Source: Pseudomonas lurida
Lineage (GTDB): Bacteria; Pseudomonadota; Gammaproteobacteria; Pseudomonadales; Pseudomonadaceae
Direction: 5' to 3'
Length of the DNA: 64,000 nt
NCBI RefSeq assembly: GCF_002563895.1
Contig: NZ_PDJB01000001.1
Coordinates: forward strand, 4,385,501-4,449,500
Shown here: in pieces, positions 1 through 9,515 of the stretch
Layout: each line of letters begins with the position of its first letter
Numbering within the stretch: position 1 is the first letter of the stretch
Translations under genes and position numbers: made by a program
Notes under the pieces: generated by a model
What the model was told of the DNA's origin: nothing
The model's database searches: none
The model's input: the letters and a program-made list of their open reading frames with translations, nothing else

Positions 1-1
1 A

Positions 2-706
2 CGCGTTGACGGTCAATGGCAAGCCCTGGCCGGCGATCACCTGCTGGCCAGCGCCCGTGTCGTGGTGCTGGCCGGTGCCGCCGAGGTCAAGCGCTTTGCG
101 TTCAGTGCCGACCTGCCGCTCAAGCGTATCCGCGGGCAAATCACCCGGTTGGCGCAAACCCCGGCCAGCCAGGCGCTGGCTACCGTGGTGTGCGCCGAGG
201 GCTACGTTGCCCCGGCGCGCCTGGGAGAGCACACCCTGGGCGCCAGCTTCGACTTCAAGAACGATGACCTCACGCCTACCGCCACCGAACACGCGGGCAA
301 CCTGGACATGCTGCGGGAAATCTCCGCCGACCTGGCCCTGCGCCTGGGTGCCGACACATTGGCCCCCGGAGACCTTGAAGGCCGCGCTGCATTCCGCTGC
401 ACCAGCCCCGACTACCTGCCGATTGTCGGGCCGCTGGCCGAACGCGATGCGTTCGACGAGGCCTATGCGATTCTGCGCAAGGACGCCCGCCACGTGCCAA
501 CGGCCCCCTGTCCCTGGCTCGATGGCGTCTACATCAACAGCGGCCATGGCTCACGGGGCCTGGTGACCGCGCCGCTGTGTGCCGAACTGCTGGCAGCCTG
601 GCTGGAAGCCGAACCCTTGCCCTTGCCCAGCAGCGTGGCCGAGGCTTGCCACCCCAATCGCTTTGCCTTGCGCGCGCTGATTCGCAGCAACGCCGGCAAG
701 CCCTAG
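2..706 (+). CDS. mnmC: tRNA 5-methylaminomethyl-2-thiouridine biosynthesis bifunctional protein MnmC, C-terminal part (5' truncated by window)
   Basis: The last 234 residues of MnmC are visible; the frame is open from base 2 and the start lies outside the window. MnmC finishes the mnm5s2U34 wobble modification: its C-terminal FAD-dependent oxidoreductase half removes the carboxymethyl group from cmnm5s2U and its N-terminal half methylates the product. What is seen is the end of the oxidoreductase half, with the family signatures GRAAFRCTSPDYLPIVGP, GHGSRGL and EACHPNRFA. The methyltransferase half is not in view. The next gene runs convergently from the minus strand, 11 bases away. Confidence 0.9.
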   Translation, partial: RVDGQWQALAGDHLLASARVVVLAGAAEVKRFAFSADLPLKRIRGQITRLAQTPASQALATVVCAEGYVAPARLGEHTLGASFDFKNDDLTPTATEHAGNLDMLREISADLALRLGADTLAPGDLEGRAAFRCTSPDYLPIVGPLAERDAFDEAYAILRKDARHVPTAPCPWLDGVYINSGHGSRGLVTAPLCAELLAAWLEAEPLPLPSSVAEACHPNRFALRALIRSNAGKP

Positions 707-717
707 ACCAGGCTGAA

Positions 718-3700
718 TCACGGGATCACACAGGGTGACAGATCTCCGAGCCTCAGCGCCTCCTTGGTCAGGCGCTCGGATTCGCCCTTATGCGCCGCCT
801 GCTGCTCGCGCAGGATCTGGTTCATCTGGTCAAGGTAGTCGACGTCGTTCAGCGCGGTGCTTTTTTCAAACACAGCCTGCAGGCGTTGGTCAAAGGGCTC
901 GTTCAACGCCTCGAACGATCGGCTGAATGTGAGTTTCAAGTGACGGTCCCATAACGGCAGCTCCACCAGGTAGTTCAAGAGCTTGGGTGAGCGCTCCGCC
1001 GCCCGGAGTTGTTCTTCGGCACTGTTCAGCGCTTCCAGCGTGACGCCTCCCAGGCGCGCAAAACGCATATGCCGGGGCTGACCCGGCAAATGAAACTTGC
1101 TGGCCAGCCCTGTCCGGTAGGCCAGGCTGACTTCCAGCGGATCGGCCTCCGGGTGCTCCTGACTGTGCGTGCGGGCGTAGCTGTCCAACTGGTCCAGACG
1201 AAACAGGCCCTTGGCCAACTTCAGCAGTGGCTTGGCGGTCAGCTTGCCACCTTCGACCCCTTTGGCGGCCTCGTGGATCTCCACCAGCACCTCAAGGTTG
1301 CTGAAATTCAGTGCCGCACTGTCATCGCAATTGAGGGGAGTGGCCGCCCGGTCAAAGATCTCATGGCGTAGCTGCGTGTCATGCCCGGCGGCCTCCAGCA
1401 CCCTCCAGACACGCCGCTCCAGGTCCTCACGCACCAGTTGAGCATCACCAGTGCCGCCCAGTTCGGCCAATAACCCGAACAGGCTCTCGGACTCTGGCTC
1501 ATGCTTGAGCCCTGTCCAAACGATCTCCTTTTGCGAGTACCGCGCAACCCCGCTATCGGCCAACCATAGTTCCCGGGCCTTCTGCTCGTTGAGGCGAGCG
1601 ATGTCATCTTCCAGGAAGCCCATGCCTACGCCGGTCCGGCTCCGGTAGTCGGCGAGTGTCTTTCGGCTGGCTTCATCCAGCGGGTTGTGCCGCAGGTTGA
1701 TGGCTTCAGCCACCGGACGTGGCGCGGTGGACAACCAGCCGGGCAAGGCCAGGATATCGTTGTCGCGCAGGTCGAGGTACTGCAGGTAGGGCAGGCGCGA
1801 CACCCCACCGGGAAACGCGCGCAGACGACAATGACGCACCATCAGCTCACGCAACTCGAACAGGTGACCGATGGCAGGCGGGTCGGTCAACGGGTTGTTG
1901 CTCAGGCTCAATACCTGCAGGCCTCGCAGGTCAGCCAGCTTGGCGCGGGTGTGTTCGGTGAGTTGCAGGTGGTTGTCGTTGAGGTACAGGCGTTTGAGCG
2001 CGGGCATCTGTGACAGTACCTCCGGCAGGCGTGTCACCTCGTTACTGCGCAGTTCCAAAGCCTCAAGCTGCTTGAAGTGCTTGAGAAAATAGGCCACGTC
2101 ATCGTCGAGCCCCATTCTGTTCAACGACAACTGCCGGACATGGGCAAAGTTGACCTGCGCCGGTAATGTGGGCAATCGACCCACGACCAGGCCATCGAGT
2201 ACCAGGCTTGGGACCTTTACCCCGTCGGCATCGGGCAACAGCAGCATCTGTTTCCAGCCCTCCTCGATGGCCTGCATCGCCTGGTGACGGCCCAAGCGGT
2301 AATCTGCCTGGGGCTGAGGGAGACCGCCGAAGGACGTCTTGTCACTGCGCCACACCTTGAGCGCCCGATGCAGGGCCTCGAACTGTCGCTCCAACGCCTC
2401 CACGGACTGGGCGCGCGCCAGGTGATCGGGGCCTTGCCGGTCCAGGAACGTCGCCACCTGGCGCTCGTCAAAACCGGGATACAGCCGGTGGACCTTGCGC
2501 ACCAGCGCCGCCGGGTGCCGCGTCGAGCGCACCATGGCCTGGACGCACGGCACCGGCGCCGGCTCAGGGAGTGCACGCTCGGGCCACAGATAGCGTGACA
2601 GCACGTGGCGTTCTTCCTCGGCGCACGCCTGGATCGCGTCGCGTAACCGACTGGCGTGCTCTGCCCCCGATAGGTTCAGTGCAGCCAATTGCGCAGGCGA
2701 CAAAGTGGCGAGCAGCGCCTGGTAAAACCCTTCTGGGCCTGACGCCTTTTCGCCCAGTGGCGCACCTTTATCGTCGAACGCCTGGACCCCATCGCCGGTC
2801 TCGACCAGTGTGCGCCGCCACCGTGCATGCTGGCTGCCAGAGGTGCCGATCAGGTTGCCGATCACACTGTCCCGGCGTACCTGCACTTGCATATCCCGCG
2901 GCCACCCGGCGACTTTCGCCAGCAGGTTGACGGCCAGCCGTCGCGAGGGGGCGGCCGCCAGCTCCGGCAGGTACAGGCCGATCAACGCCTGATCTTCTTC
3001 CTGCATGACCAACGCTTCGCGTACCCGTTGTGCGAGCGGCAGCGGCACGCGTCGGGTGCTGCGCAGTTGCCGGCGATGCACGGTTGACGTCTTGGACAGT
3101 AATTCCCAGGCGATGCGATTGGGCAAGTGCGGGAAATGCGCCTTGAGCAACCCGTGGTCTGAATGGGTAATGCCATCCGCTGCTTCGTACAGCTGCTGGA
3201 ACACCTCTCGGTGGGTACGCTTGAGCGAGGCCAGCAACTGGCGCGCCAGCACCGCGCCCTGCTCATCGGGTGGTACCGAGCTCCCCAGCAGGGTGTAGGT
3301 CTCGTCCGGCGGCAGGACGTCGAGCAGGGTCGCCATGACTTCGCCGTCTTTGAGCGCCTGTTCAGTGATGTGGATGCTCAAGTGTCCAGGGTCGAACGGT
3401 ACGGTGCCCGGGTAACGTTCGAGCAGCGCCCCTTGGCTGTCCAGCACCTCGAAAAACCGTCCCTGCGGCCATCCCGGCATCAGCGGCAACGCCAGCAACT
3501 GGACGCGCGCTGTGTTTGCATCCGGCCGTGGCTGATGTTCCAGCTGCCAGGTCAGATCGCGGACTTGCTGGTTCAGGGCGAAACGCGCCACGCAGTCGTT
3601 GAAGCGCTCCGGCAGCGGCCTGTTTTGCAGGGCCAGGGCGTGCAGCCGGGAGGGGCGCATGTCGACAATGCTCGCCACGTGTTTCAATTGCTCGGGGGCC

Positions 3701-5550
3701 AGCGCGGCCAGGCGCGGGTTGAGCCGAGTGAGGATGTAGGATGGGCTGCCCCACTCCTGGGTGTGTTCGAACGCAAACCGCCAGCCGCCCTGGCGGTTGT
3801 GCAGCAGGCGTGGACAATAGGCCGTGGGACGCGTCGGATGAAGGACGTGCCAGTAACCCGACCGCTCATCGTAGGCCACCGAATACACCACCCCCTTGAT
3901 CCTGACATATGAATGACCGCCGGCCTGGTAGATCCCACGGCTATTGGCAACCGTCAGGGCGTCGACATCCAGCGTCCGGCCGTATGGCTTCAGCCGCCGA
4001 CGCCACAAGCGAGGCGCCGCATCAGGCATCTGCACGGCTTCGACCGCCTCGAAGAACTCCGCGGGATTGGACTTGTAGGCCCTGAACACCTTGCCCGCCA
4101 CCTTCACACCGTCCGCGAACAGGGCCATGGCCGCCAGGTTTTCGGCCACATTGACCAAATGTTCAAGGCCCTCGGCCTGGTCGCTATGGGTCCATTCATC
4201 CACCCCCTCGAAGACCTCGGCGAGCATCTCGCCGACGGCGACGCCGATCATCAATTGCCCAAGCACCGGCACCACCAGGCCGGCGATGTTCAACATATTC
4301 AGGCCCGCCTCCAGATAGCCTTGTAGGCGTTTCTGGCGCACCTCGTCATCCACTTGCGCCGTCGGTACGGCCAATGCAACGGCGTCCAGTTGGATCTTGC
4401 GGGTCAGGGCGCCGAAGAAGAACTGCTCCAGGCTGGCGTCCACCACCACGGGCTCGACGCGTTCCAGTGTCCTGTGTTTGTCAAAACGCTGGAAAAAACC
4501 GAACCGCTCGGCCTCATCCAGATAGCGAGTGAAAAAAGTGCGATAGGCCGGCACCTGAAGCTTGAGCGTCAGGTAGGCGGTCAGATCGCCTAGCGTGGGG
4601 TATTCATACCACGGGCGCCCGGGCTCGCCTGGCATGTACACCAGCAAGGGCCCATCAGCAAAGCCGTGCGTGGAGACATGGCCGAACACCAGCACGCTCC
4701 ACAGGCATGCCCCGTGCACATTCATCCCTTGCCAGGCCAGCGGCTTTTCATGGAACACCACATGCTGCAGGTTTCGGGCGGGCACGCGGGCATTGAGCAG
4801 GAGGGCCTGCAACGCGGTATGGCCGGACTCACTGATATCCCCCTTGCCATGGGCGATCTGCAAGTCGATGTGCATGTCCTTGATCTTGCACTGGCCGACC
4901 TCGCCGACCACCGGATTGTAGGCCCGTTCAGCGCCGCCCTCGTCGTCACTCGCCGTGAGGTTGAACACCTCACGCAGGTGCCGTTGATAGGCCTCGCCCA
5001 GGTCCAGTTCGCGGCAGTACCGCGCAAAGGCTCCAGCGCTCAGCGTCGACACGTCCTGGCCTGCCTCACCCGTTCGAATCACCGCGCCTGCGGGCAGCCC
5101 CCCCGCCTCGGCCTGGTCCAGGGTAAAATTCTGCATGGCCGCCTGCAGCAGGTTGTGCTTGTCCAAGGACATCGTCCGCAGCCGTAAGCCGCTGCCGACG
5201 GTCAACCCGGCGAACTGCCGCTTGGGCAACTCCAGCCAGTCACGTTCGACGTCCAGGTCAGCATGCCCCTTCGCCGCCAGGAGTGCGTTGAGTCGCCCGG
5301 CACAAAATGACCTGAGGGGTGTTACACGGCGCAACAGGCTCGCGGCCCGCTCGCGGGGTTGAAGGCTGCTGGCATTCGCCGCTTCGAGCGCCTGACGCGT
5401 TTGTGCAGTGGCACTCACCAGCCATGGGGGCAGCGTGTGCTGCAGCACCTTGGCCTTGTCCAGGTCGCCGGTGATTTCCAGCAGTGCAGCGGTTATTTGC
5501 GCCTGAGTGACAGGCGCAGCGGCCTGGCTTACAGCCGGGTTTCGGGTCAT
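718..5550 (-). CDS. Giant LRR protein with dermonecrotic-toxin-like (DUF6543) N-terminus and NEL-type E3 ubiquitin ligase C-terminus
   Basis: 1610 residues. The ATG at 5550 is chosen over an in-frame TTG six bases upstream because AAGGAC lies about nine bases before it. The N-terminal half resembles the dermonecrotic toxin (DUF6543) family, including a hydrophobic stretch near residues 415-445 (NIAGLVVPVLGQLMIGVAV). About six leucine-rich repeats lie near residues 1130-1300 (for example LKRLYLNDNHL, LQVLSLSNNPL, LQYLDLRDNDI). The last 300 residues match the NEL ligase fold of IpaH/SspH/SlrP effectors: the catalytic Cys-x-Asp motif appears as NCDD with Cys1408, followed by GLFRLDQLD and EVSLAYRTGL. 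NEL enzymes ubiquitinate eukaryotic host proteins after secretion. No signal peptide, chaperone or secretion genes are nearby, so the delivery route is unknown. The gene stands alone between mnmC and the NAGGN operon. Confidence 0.85.
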   Translation of the reverse strand: MTRNPAVSQAAAPVTQAQITAALLEITGDLDKAKVLQHTLPPWLVSATAQTRQALEAANASSLQPRERAASLLRRVTPLRSFCAGRLNALLAAKGHADLDVERDWLELPKRQFAGLTVGSGLRLRTMSLDKHNLLQAAMQNFTLDQAEAGGLPAGAVIRTGEAGQDVSTLSAGAFARYCRELDLGEAYQRHLREVFNLTASDDEGGAERAYNPVVGEVGQCKIKDMHIDLQIAHGKGDISESGHTALQALLLNARVPARNLQHVVFHEKPLAWQGMNVHGACLWSVLVFGHVSTHGFADGPLLVYMPGEPGRPWYEYPTLGDLTAYLTLKLQVPAYRTFFTRYLDEAERFGFFQRFDKHRTLERVEPVVVDASLEQFFFGALTRKIQLDAVALAVPTAQVDDEVRQKRLQGYLEAGLNMLNIAGLVVPVLGQLMIGVAVGEMLAEVFEGVDEWTHSDQAEGLEHLVNVAENLAAMALFADGVKVAGKVFRAYKSNPAEFFEAVEAVQMPDAAPRLWRRRLKPYGRTLDVDALTVANSRGIYQAGGHSYVRIKGVVYSVAYDERSGYWHVLHPTRPTAYCPRLLHNRQGGWRFAFEHTQEWGSPSYILTRLNPRLAALAPEQLKHVASIVDMRPSRLHALALQNRPLPERFNDCVARFALNQQVRDLTWQLEHQPRPDANTARVQLLALPLMPGWPQGRFFEVLDSQGALLERYPGTVPFDPGHLSIHITEQALKDGEVMATLLDVLPPDETYTLLGSSVPPDEQGAVLARQLLASLKRTHREVFQQLYEAADGITHSDHGLLKAHFPHLPNRIAWELLSKTSTVHRRQLRSTRRVPLPLAQRVREALVMQEEDQALIGLYLPELAAAPSRRLAVNLLAKVAGWPRDMQVQVRRDSVIGNLIGTSGSQHARWRRTLVETGDGVQAFDDKGAPLGEKASGPEGFYQALLATLSPAQLAALNLSGAEHASRLRDAIQACAEEERHVLSRYLWPERALPEPAPVPCVQAMVRSTRHPAALVRKVHRLYPGFDERQVATFLDRQGPDHLARAQSVEALERQFEALHRALKVWRSDKTSFGGLPQPQADYRLGRHQAMQAIEEGWKQMLLLPDADGVKVPSLVLDGLVVGRLPTLPAQVNFAHVRQLSLNRMGLDDDVAYFLKHFKQLEALELRSNEVTRLPEVLSQMPALKRLYLNDNHLQLTEHTRAKLADLRGLQVLSLSNNPLTDPPAIGHLFELRELMVRHCRLRAFPGGVSRLPYLQYLDLRDNDILALPGWLSTAPRPVAEAINLRHNPLDEASRKTLADYRSRTGVGMGFLEDDIARLNEQKARELWLADSGVARYSQKEIVWTGLKHEPESESLFGLLAELGGTGDAQLVREDLERRVWRVLEAAGHDTQLRHEIFDRAATPLNCDDSAALNFSNLEVLVEIHEAAKGVEGGKLTAKPLLKLAKGLFRLDQLDSYARTHSQEHPEADPLEVSLAYRTGLASKFHLPGQPRHMRFARLGGVTLEALNSAEEQLRAAERSPKLLNYLVELPLWDRHLKLTFSRSFEALNEPFDQRLQAVFEKSTALNDVDYLDQMNQILREQQAAHKGESERLTKEALRLGDLSPCVIP

Positions 5551-5860
5551 CGGCAACAGTCCTTATTGCGTTGGATAATGACCCGGACAATAACGCCCAC
5601 GCCGGCGATGAAGGGTTCAAATAGGCGGTCGATAACACGGCGCATCCCCCCACTTTTTGCATCCGTTATTGACCTATCTACCGACCGTAGACGGGCGCCC
5701 CCGTCGCACGCGACGTGGCTTGCGGCCACTCAAGGCCCTTTGCCTTATAACGTATTGTTCTAAAACTCCCACAATCAGCCCGGGTCAGTCTCTGGGTACC
5801 CGCCATTTTGGCGAGGTCCCTTTTTTGTCCCTCCCCAACGGAAAAACCGGTAAGGAATCT
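5551..5860. other. Divergent intergenic region between the NEL-type gene and the NAGGN operon
   Basis: 310 bases with no convincing gene; a reading frame open from 5657 is only an upstream extension of the amidotransferase frame. It should hold promoters for both divergent genes. Near its right end is a hairpin followed by six T residues (listed separately). I could not pick a clear -35/-10 pair. Confidence 0.5.
5794..5826 (+). terminator. Terminator-like hairpin in the leader of the NAGGN operon
   Basis: Outer GGG/CCC and inner CGCC/GGCG arms flank an ATTTT-containing loop, followed directly by TTTTTT. It sits only about 35 bases before the amidotransferase ATG and upstream of its AAGGA ribosome site, so it could attenuate the operon or end upstream transcription. 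The stem has internal mismatches, hence low confidence. Confidence 0.35.
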
Positions 5861-7633
5861 ATGTGCGGATTAGCTGGCGAGTTACGTTTCGATCATCAAC
5901 CTGCCGACCTGGCAGCGGTGGAACGAATCACCCATCATTTGGCACCACGCGGTCCTGACGCGTGGGGCTTCCATGCCCAAGGGCCGATTGCCCTGGGCCA
6001 TCGACGCTTGAAAATCATGGACCTGTCCGACGGTTCGGCCCAACCGATGGTCGACGCCCAATTGGGGCTGTCCCTGGCGTTCAACGGCGCGATCTACAAT
6101 TTCCCGGAGTTGCGTGAAGAGCTGGAAGCCCTGGGCTACGCCTTCTATTCCGGTGGCGACACCGAAGTGCTGCTCAAGGGTTATCACGCCTGGGGCGAAG
6201 CGCTGCTGCCCAAGCTCAACGGCATGTTTGCCTTTGCCATCTGGGAGCGCGATGCCCAGCGCGTGTTCATCGCCCGTGACCGGCTCGGCGTGAAGCCGCT
6301 GTACCTGTCGCGCACCGGCAAGCGCCTGCGCTTTGCTTCGGCGTTACCAGCGTTGCTCAAGGGCGGCGACATCAACCCGATCCTCGACCCGGTGGCGCTC
6401 AATCATTACCTGAACTTCCATGCGGTGGTGCCTGCGCCACGCACACTGTTGGCGGGTATCGAGAAACTGCCACCGGCCACCTGGATGCGCATCGACGCTG
6501 AGGGCAATACCGAGCAGAAAACCTGGTGGACCCTGCCCTACGGCCCCCATGACGATGAAAAGAACCTGACCCTGGAAGACTGGACCGACCGCGTGCTCGA
6601 CAGCACCCGCGAAGCCGTGGCGATCCGTCAACGCGCGGCCGTGGATGTAGGCGTGTTGCTGTCGGGCGGTGTGGATTCGAGCATGCTCGTCGGCCTGCTG
6701 CGCGAAGTCGGCGTGCAGGATCTGTCGACCTTCTCCATCGGCTTTGAAGACGCCGGTGGCGAGGCCGGCAACGAGTTCCAGTACTCGGACCTGATCGCCA
6801 AGCACTACGGCACGCGTCACCACCAATTGCGCATCGCCGAAAGCGAGATCATCGAGCAACTGCCGGCCGCCTTCCGCGCCATGAGCGAGCCGATGGTCAG
6901 CCACGACTGCATCGCGTTCTACCTGCTGTCGCGGGAAGTGGCCAAGCACTGCAAGGTGGTGCAGAGCGGCCAGGGCGCCGATGAACTGTTCGCCGGTTAC
7001 CACTGGTACCCACAAGTCGACGGCGCCAGCGACCCGTATGCCGCCTACCGCGAGGCTTTTTTCGACCGCAGCTATGACGACTACGCCGCCACCGTTGCAC
7101 CGAAATGGCTGACCGCCAACGATGCCGCCGGTGACTTCGTGCGCGAGCATTTCGCCATGCCCGGTGCCGACGCAGCGGTGGATAAAGCGCTGCGCCTGGA
7201 CAGCACGGTGATGCTGGTGGATGACCCGGTCAAACGCGTCGATAACATGACCATGGCCTGGGGCCTTGAAGCGCGTACGCCGTTCCTCGACTACCGCCTG
7301 GTTGAACTGTCGGCCCGCGTACCGGGCCAGTTCAAATTGCCCGACGGCGGCAAGCAGGTGCTGAAGGAAGCCGCGCGCCGCGTGATCCCGAGCGAAGTCA
7401 TTGACCGCAAGAAAGGTTACTTCCCCGTGCCGGGCCTCAAGCATTTGCAGGGCGACACATTGAACTGGGTGCGCGAACTGTTGCTGGACCCCAGCCAGGA
7501 CCGCGGCCTGTTCAACCCCGCCATGCTCGACCGCTTGCTCACCGACCCGCAAGGCCAACTGACCCCGCTGCGCGGCTCCAAGCTGTGGCAACTGGCGGCG
7601 CTGAACCTGTGGCTCAGCGAACAAGGAATCTGA
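5861..7633 (+). CDS. N-acetylglutaminylglutamine amidotransferase (asparagine-synthetase family)
   Basis: 590 residues. The protein starts MCGLAGEL, so Cys2 becomes the N-terminal nucleophile of a class II glutamine amidotransferase domain (about residues 2-210); this and AAGGA at 5852 fix the start at 5861 although the frame is open further upstream. An AsnB-type synthetase domain follows, with the ATP pyrophosphatase loop SGGVDSS at residues 268-274. The family amidates N-acetylglutaminylglutamine to give NAGGN, an osmoprotectant dipeptide made under salt stress. The synthetase gene begins three bases after this stop codon and the M42 peptidase follows, the usual three-gene NAGGN order in Pseudomonas. 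Confidence 0.9.
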   Translation: MCGLAGELRFDHQPADLAAVERITHHLAPRGPDAWGFHAQGPIALGHRRLKIMDLSDGSAQPMVDAQLGLSLAFNGAIYNFPELREELEALGYAFYSGGDTEVLLKGYHAWGEALLPKLNGMFAFAIWERDAQRVFIARDRLGVKPLYLSRTGKRLRFASALPALLKGGDINPILDPVALNHYLNFHAVVPAPRTLLAGIEKLPPATWMRIDAEGNTEQKTWWTLPYGPHDDEKNLTLEDWTDRVLDSTREAVAIRQRAAVDVGVLLSGGVDSSMLVGLLREVGVQDLSTFSIGFEDAGGEAGNEFQYSDLIAKHYGTRHHQLRIAESEIIEQLPAAFRAMSEPMVSHDCIAFYLLSREVAKHCKVVQSGQGADELFAGYHWYPQVDGASDPYAAYREAFFDRSYDDYAATVAPKWLTANDAAGDFVREHFAMPGADAAVDKALRLDSTVMLVDDPVKRVDNMTMAWGLEARTPFLDYRLVELSARVPGQFKLPDGGKQVLKEAARRVIPSEVIDRKKGYFPVPGLKHLQGDTLNWVRELLLDPSQDRGLFNPAMLDRLLTDPQGQLTPLRGSKLWQLAALNLWLSEQGI

Positions 7634-7636
7634 TTG

Positions 7637-9370
7637 ATGAAACCCCATGCAGCGGCCTACAGCCAACGCTTGCTCAAAGGCCAGGCGCCGACCTATGAGC
7701 GCCTGCAAGCCCGCCTGGCGGAAGACGGCAGCCCCTTGGCCGCCGAGCCGATTGCCGTGCATTGCGGTTGGGGCCGGTTGCTGATCGGGCATACCTTCCC
7801 CGACCCGGCGACCCTGGCCCAGGAACTGCTGAATGAGCAACCCGGCGAGCGCGATATCGCGCTCTACGTGGCGGCGCCGCAACAGATCCTGGGCATCGAT
7901 CCCCAGCAGCTGTTCCTCGACCCGTCCGACACCCTGCGCCTGTGGTTCAGCGACTATCGCCCTGCCACCCGGGTGTTCCGCGGTTTTCGCATTCGTCGGG
8001 TGCAGTCCGAAGCCGATTGGCAGGCGGTCAACCACCTGTATCAAGGGCGCGGCATGTTGCCGGTCGACGCCGAACGCCTCACGCCTCGTCATGAAGGCGG
8101 CCCGGTGTATTGGCTGGCGGAAGATGAAGACAGCGGCGCGGTGATCGGCAGCGTGATGGGCCTCAACCACCAGAAGGCGTTTCACGACCCGGAAAATGGT
8201 TGCAGCCTGTGGTGCCTGGCGGTCGACCCGCAATGCACACGCCCCGGTGTGGGCGAGGTGCTGGTGCGCCATCTGGTTGAACACTTCATGAGCCGTGGCC
8301 TGAGTTACCTTGACCTGTCGGTGCTGCACGATAACCGCCAGGCCAAGAACCTTTACGCCAAGCTCGGTTTTCGCGCCTTGACCACGTTTGCGATCAAGCG
8401 CAAGAACGGTATCAACCAACCGCTGTTCCTCGGCCCCGGCCCGCAGGCGGGGTTCAATCCGTATGCACGGATCATCGTCGAAGAGGCCCATCGACGCGGC
8501 ATCGATGTGCAGGTGGATGACGCCGATGCAGGCCTGTTCACCCTCAGTCATGGCGGGCGCCGTGTGCGTTGCCGTGAGTCGTTGAGCGACCTGACCAGCG
8601 CCATCAGCATGACCTTGTGCCAGGACAAGAGCCTGACCCACAAAGTGCTCAAGGCAGCCGGTTTGAAACTGCCGGCGCAGCAACTGGCGGGCAGCGCCGA
8701 TGACAACCTGGAGTTCCTCGACGAGCACCAGCGCATCGTGGTCAAGCCGCTGGATGGCGAGCAAGGCCAGGGCGTGGCGGTGGATCTGCAGAGCATTGAA
8801 GACGTGCAGCGGGCGATCGAGGCAGCGCGCCAGTTCGACAGCCGTGTACTGCTGGAGAGCTTTCACGAAGGCCTCGACCTGCGCATCCTGGTGATCGGCT
8901 TCGAGGTCGTGGCTGCCGCGATCCGCCGCCCGGCGGAGGTGACCGGTGACGGCCAGCATTCCATCGGCGCGCTGATCGAAGCCCAGAGCCGCCGTCGCCA
9001 GGCCGCTACCGACGGAGAAAGCAAAATCCCGCTGGATGGCGAGACCGAACGTACCTTGAAGGCCGCCGGCTACGACTACAGCAGCATCCTGCCCCGTGGC
9101 CAGACCCTCGCCGTGCGCCGCACCGCCAACCTGCACACCGGCGGTTGCCTGGAAGACGTTACCGCCATCCTGCACCCCACGCTGGTGGACGCCGCCGTGC
9201 GCGCCGCCCGCGCCTTGGACATCCCCATGGTAGGCCTGGACCTGATGGTGCCGGCCGCCGATCAACCCGAGTATGTGTTTATCGAAGCCAACGAACGGGC
9301 CGGCCTGGCCAATCATGAACCGCAGCCTACGGCTGAGCGGTTTGTGGATTTGTTGTTTCCTCACAGTTAA
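7637..9370 (+). CDS. ngg: N-acetylglutaminylglutamine synthetase (GNAT / ATP-grasp fusion)
   Basis: 577 residues. The ATG at 7637 is preferred to the TTG at 7634; an AAGGAATC ribosome site overlaps the end of the upstream gene, so the two are probably translationally coupled. The N-terminal half (about residues 110-260) is a GNAT acetyltransferase domain, visible in LWCLAVDPQCTRPGVGEVL. The C-terminal half (from about 290) is an ATP-grasp ligase with VVKPLDGEQGQGV and a metal-binding segment near FIEANERAGL. Together they would acetylate glutamine and join it to a second glutamine, the substrate of the upstream amidotransferase. The length and architecture fit the family. Confidence 0.9.
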   Translation: MKPHAAAYSQRLLKGQAPTYERLQARLAEDGSPLAAEPIAVHCGWGRLLIGHTFPDPATLAQELLNEQPGERDIALYVAAPQQILGIDPQQLFLDPSDTLRLWFSDYRPATRVFRGFRIRRVQSEADWQAVNHLYQGRGMLPVDAERLTPRHEGGPVYWLAEDEDSGAVIGSVMGLNHQKAFHDPENGCSLWCLAVDPQCTRPGVGEVLVRHLVEHFMSRGLSYLDLSVLHDNRQAKNLYAKLGFRALTTFAIKRKNGINQPLFLGPGPQAGFNPYARIIVEEAHRRGIDVQVDDADAGLFTLSHGGRRVRCRESLSDLTSAISMTLCQDKSLTHKVLKAAGLKLPAQQLAGSADDNLEFLDEHQRIVVKPLDGEQGQGVAVDLQSIEDVQRAIEAARQFDSRVLLESFHEGLDLRILVIGFEVVAAAIRRPAEVTGDGQHSIGALIEAQSRRRQAATDGESKIPLDGETERTLKAAGYDYSSILPRGQTLAVRRTANLHTGGCLEDVTAILHPTLVDAAVRAARALDIPMVGLDLMVPAADQPEYVFIEANERAGLANHEPQPTAERFVDLLFPHS

Positions 9371-9404
9371 CCGACCGCTCGAGCGATGGGCTGGCTGTTC
9401 CGGC

Positions 9405-9472
9405 CTCATCGCGGGCACGCCCGCTCCCACATTGGAATGCGCTGAACCTGGGAGCGGACGTACCCGCGATGA
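9405..9472. repeat. REP-type inverted repeat pair
   Basis: Arms TCATCGCGGGCACGCCCGCTC and the mismatched reverse GAGCGGACGTACCCGCGATGA face each other across about 20 bases. It is of the GGGAGCGGGC class seen elsewhere in the window and lies between the NAGGN synthetase and peptidase genes, where it may stabilise the upstream mRNA. Confidence 0.7.
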
Positions 9473-9515
9473 ATCCCGGATGGCACCCCATCTTCACGCG
9501 TAATCAGGAGTCTTT

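Noticed and set aside
5657..5860. N-terminal extension of the amidotransferase frame
   Set aside because: The active enzyme needs Cys as residue 2, which fixes the start at 5861 with its own ribosome site.
6344..9430. A 1028-codon minus-strand open frame opposite the NAGGN genes
   Set aside because: It is antisense to two well-supported genes with matching codon positions, lacks recognisable domains, and is the usual high-GC shadow frame.
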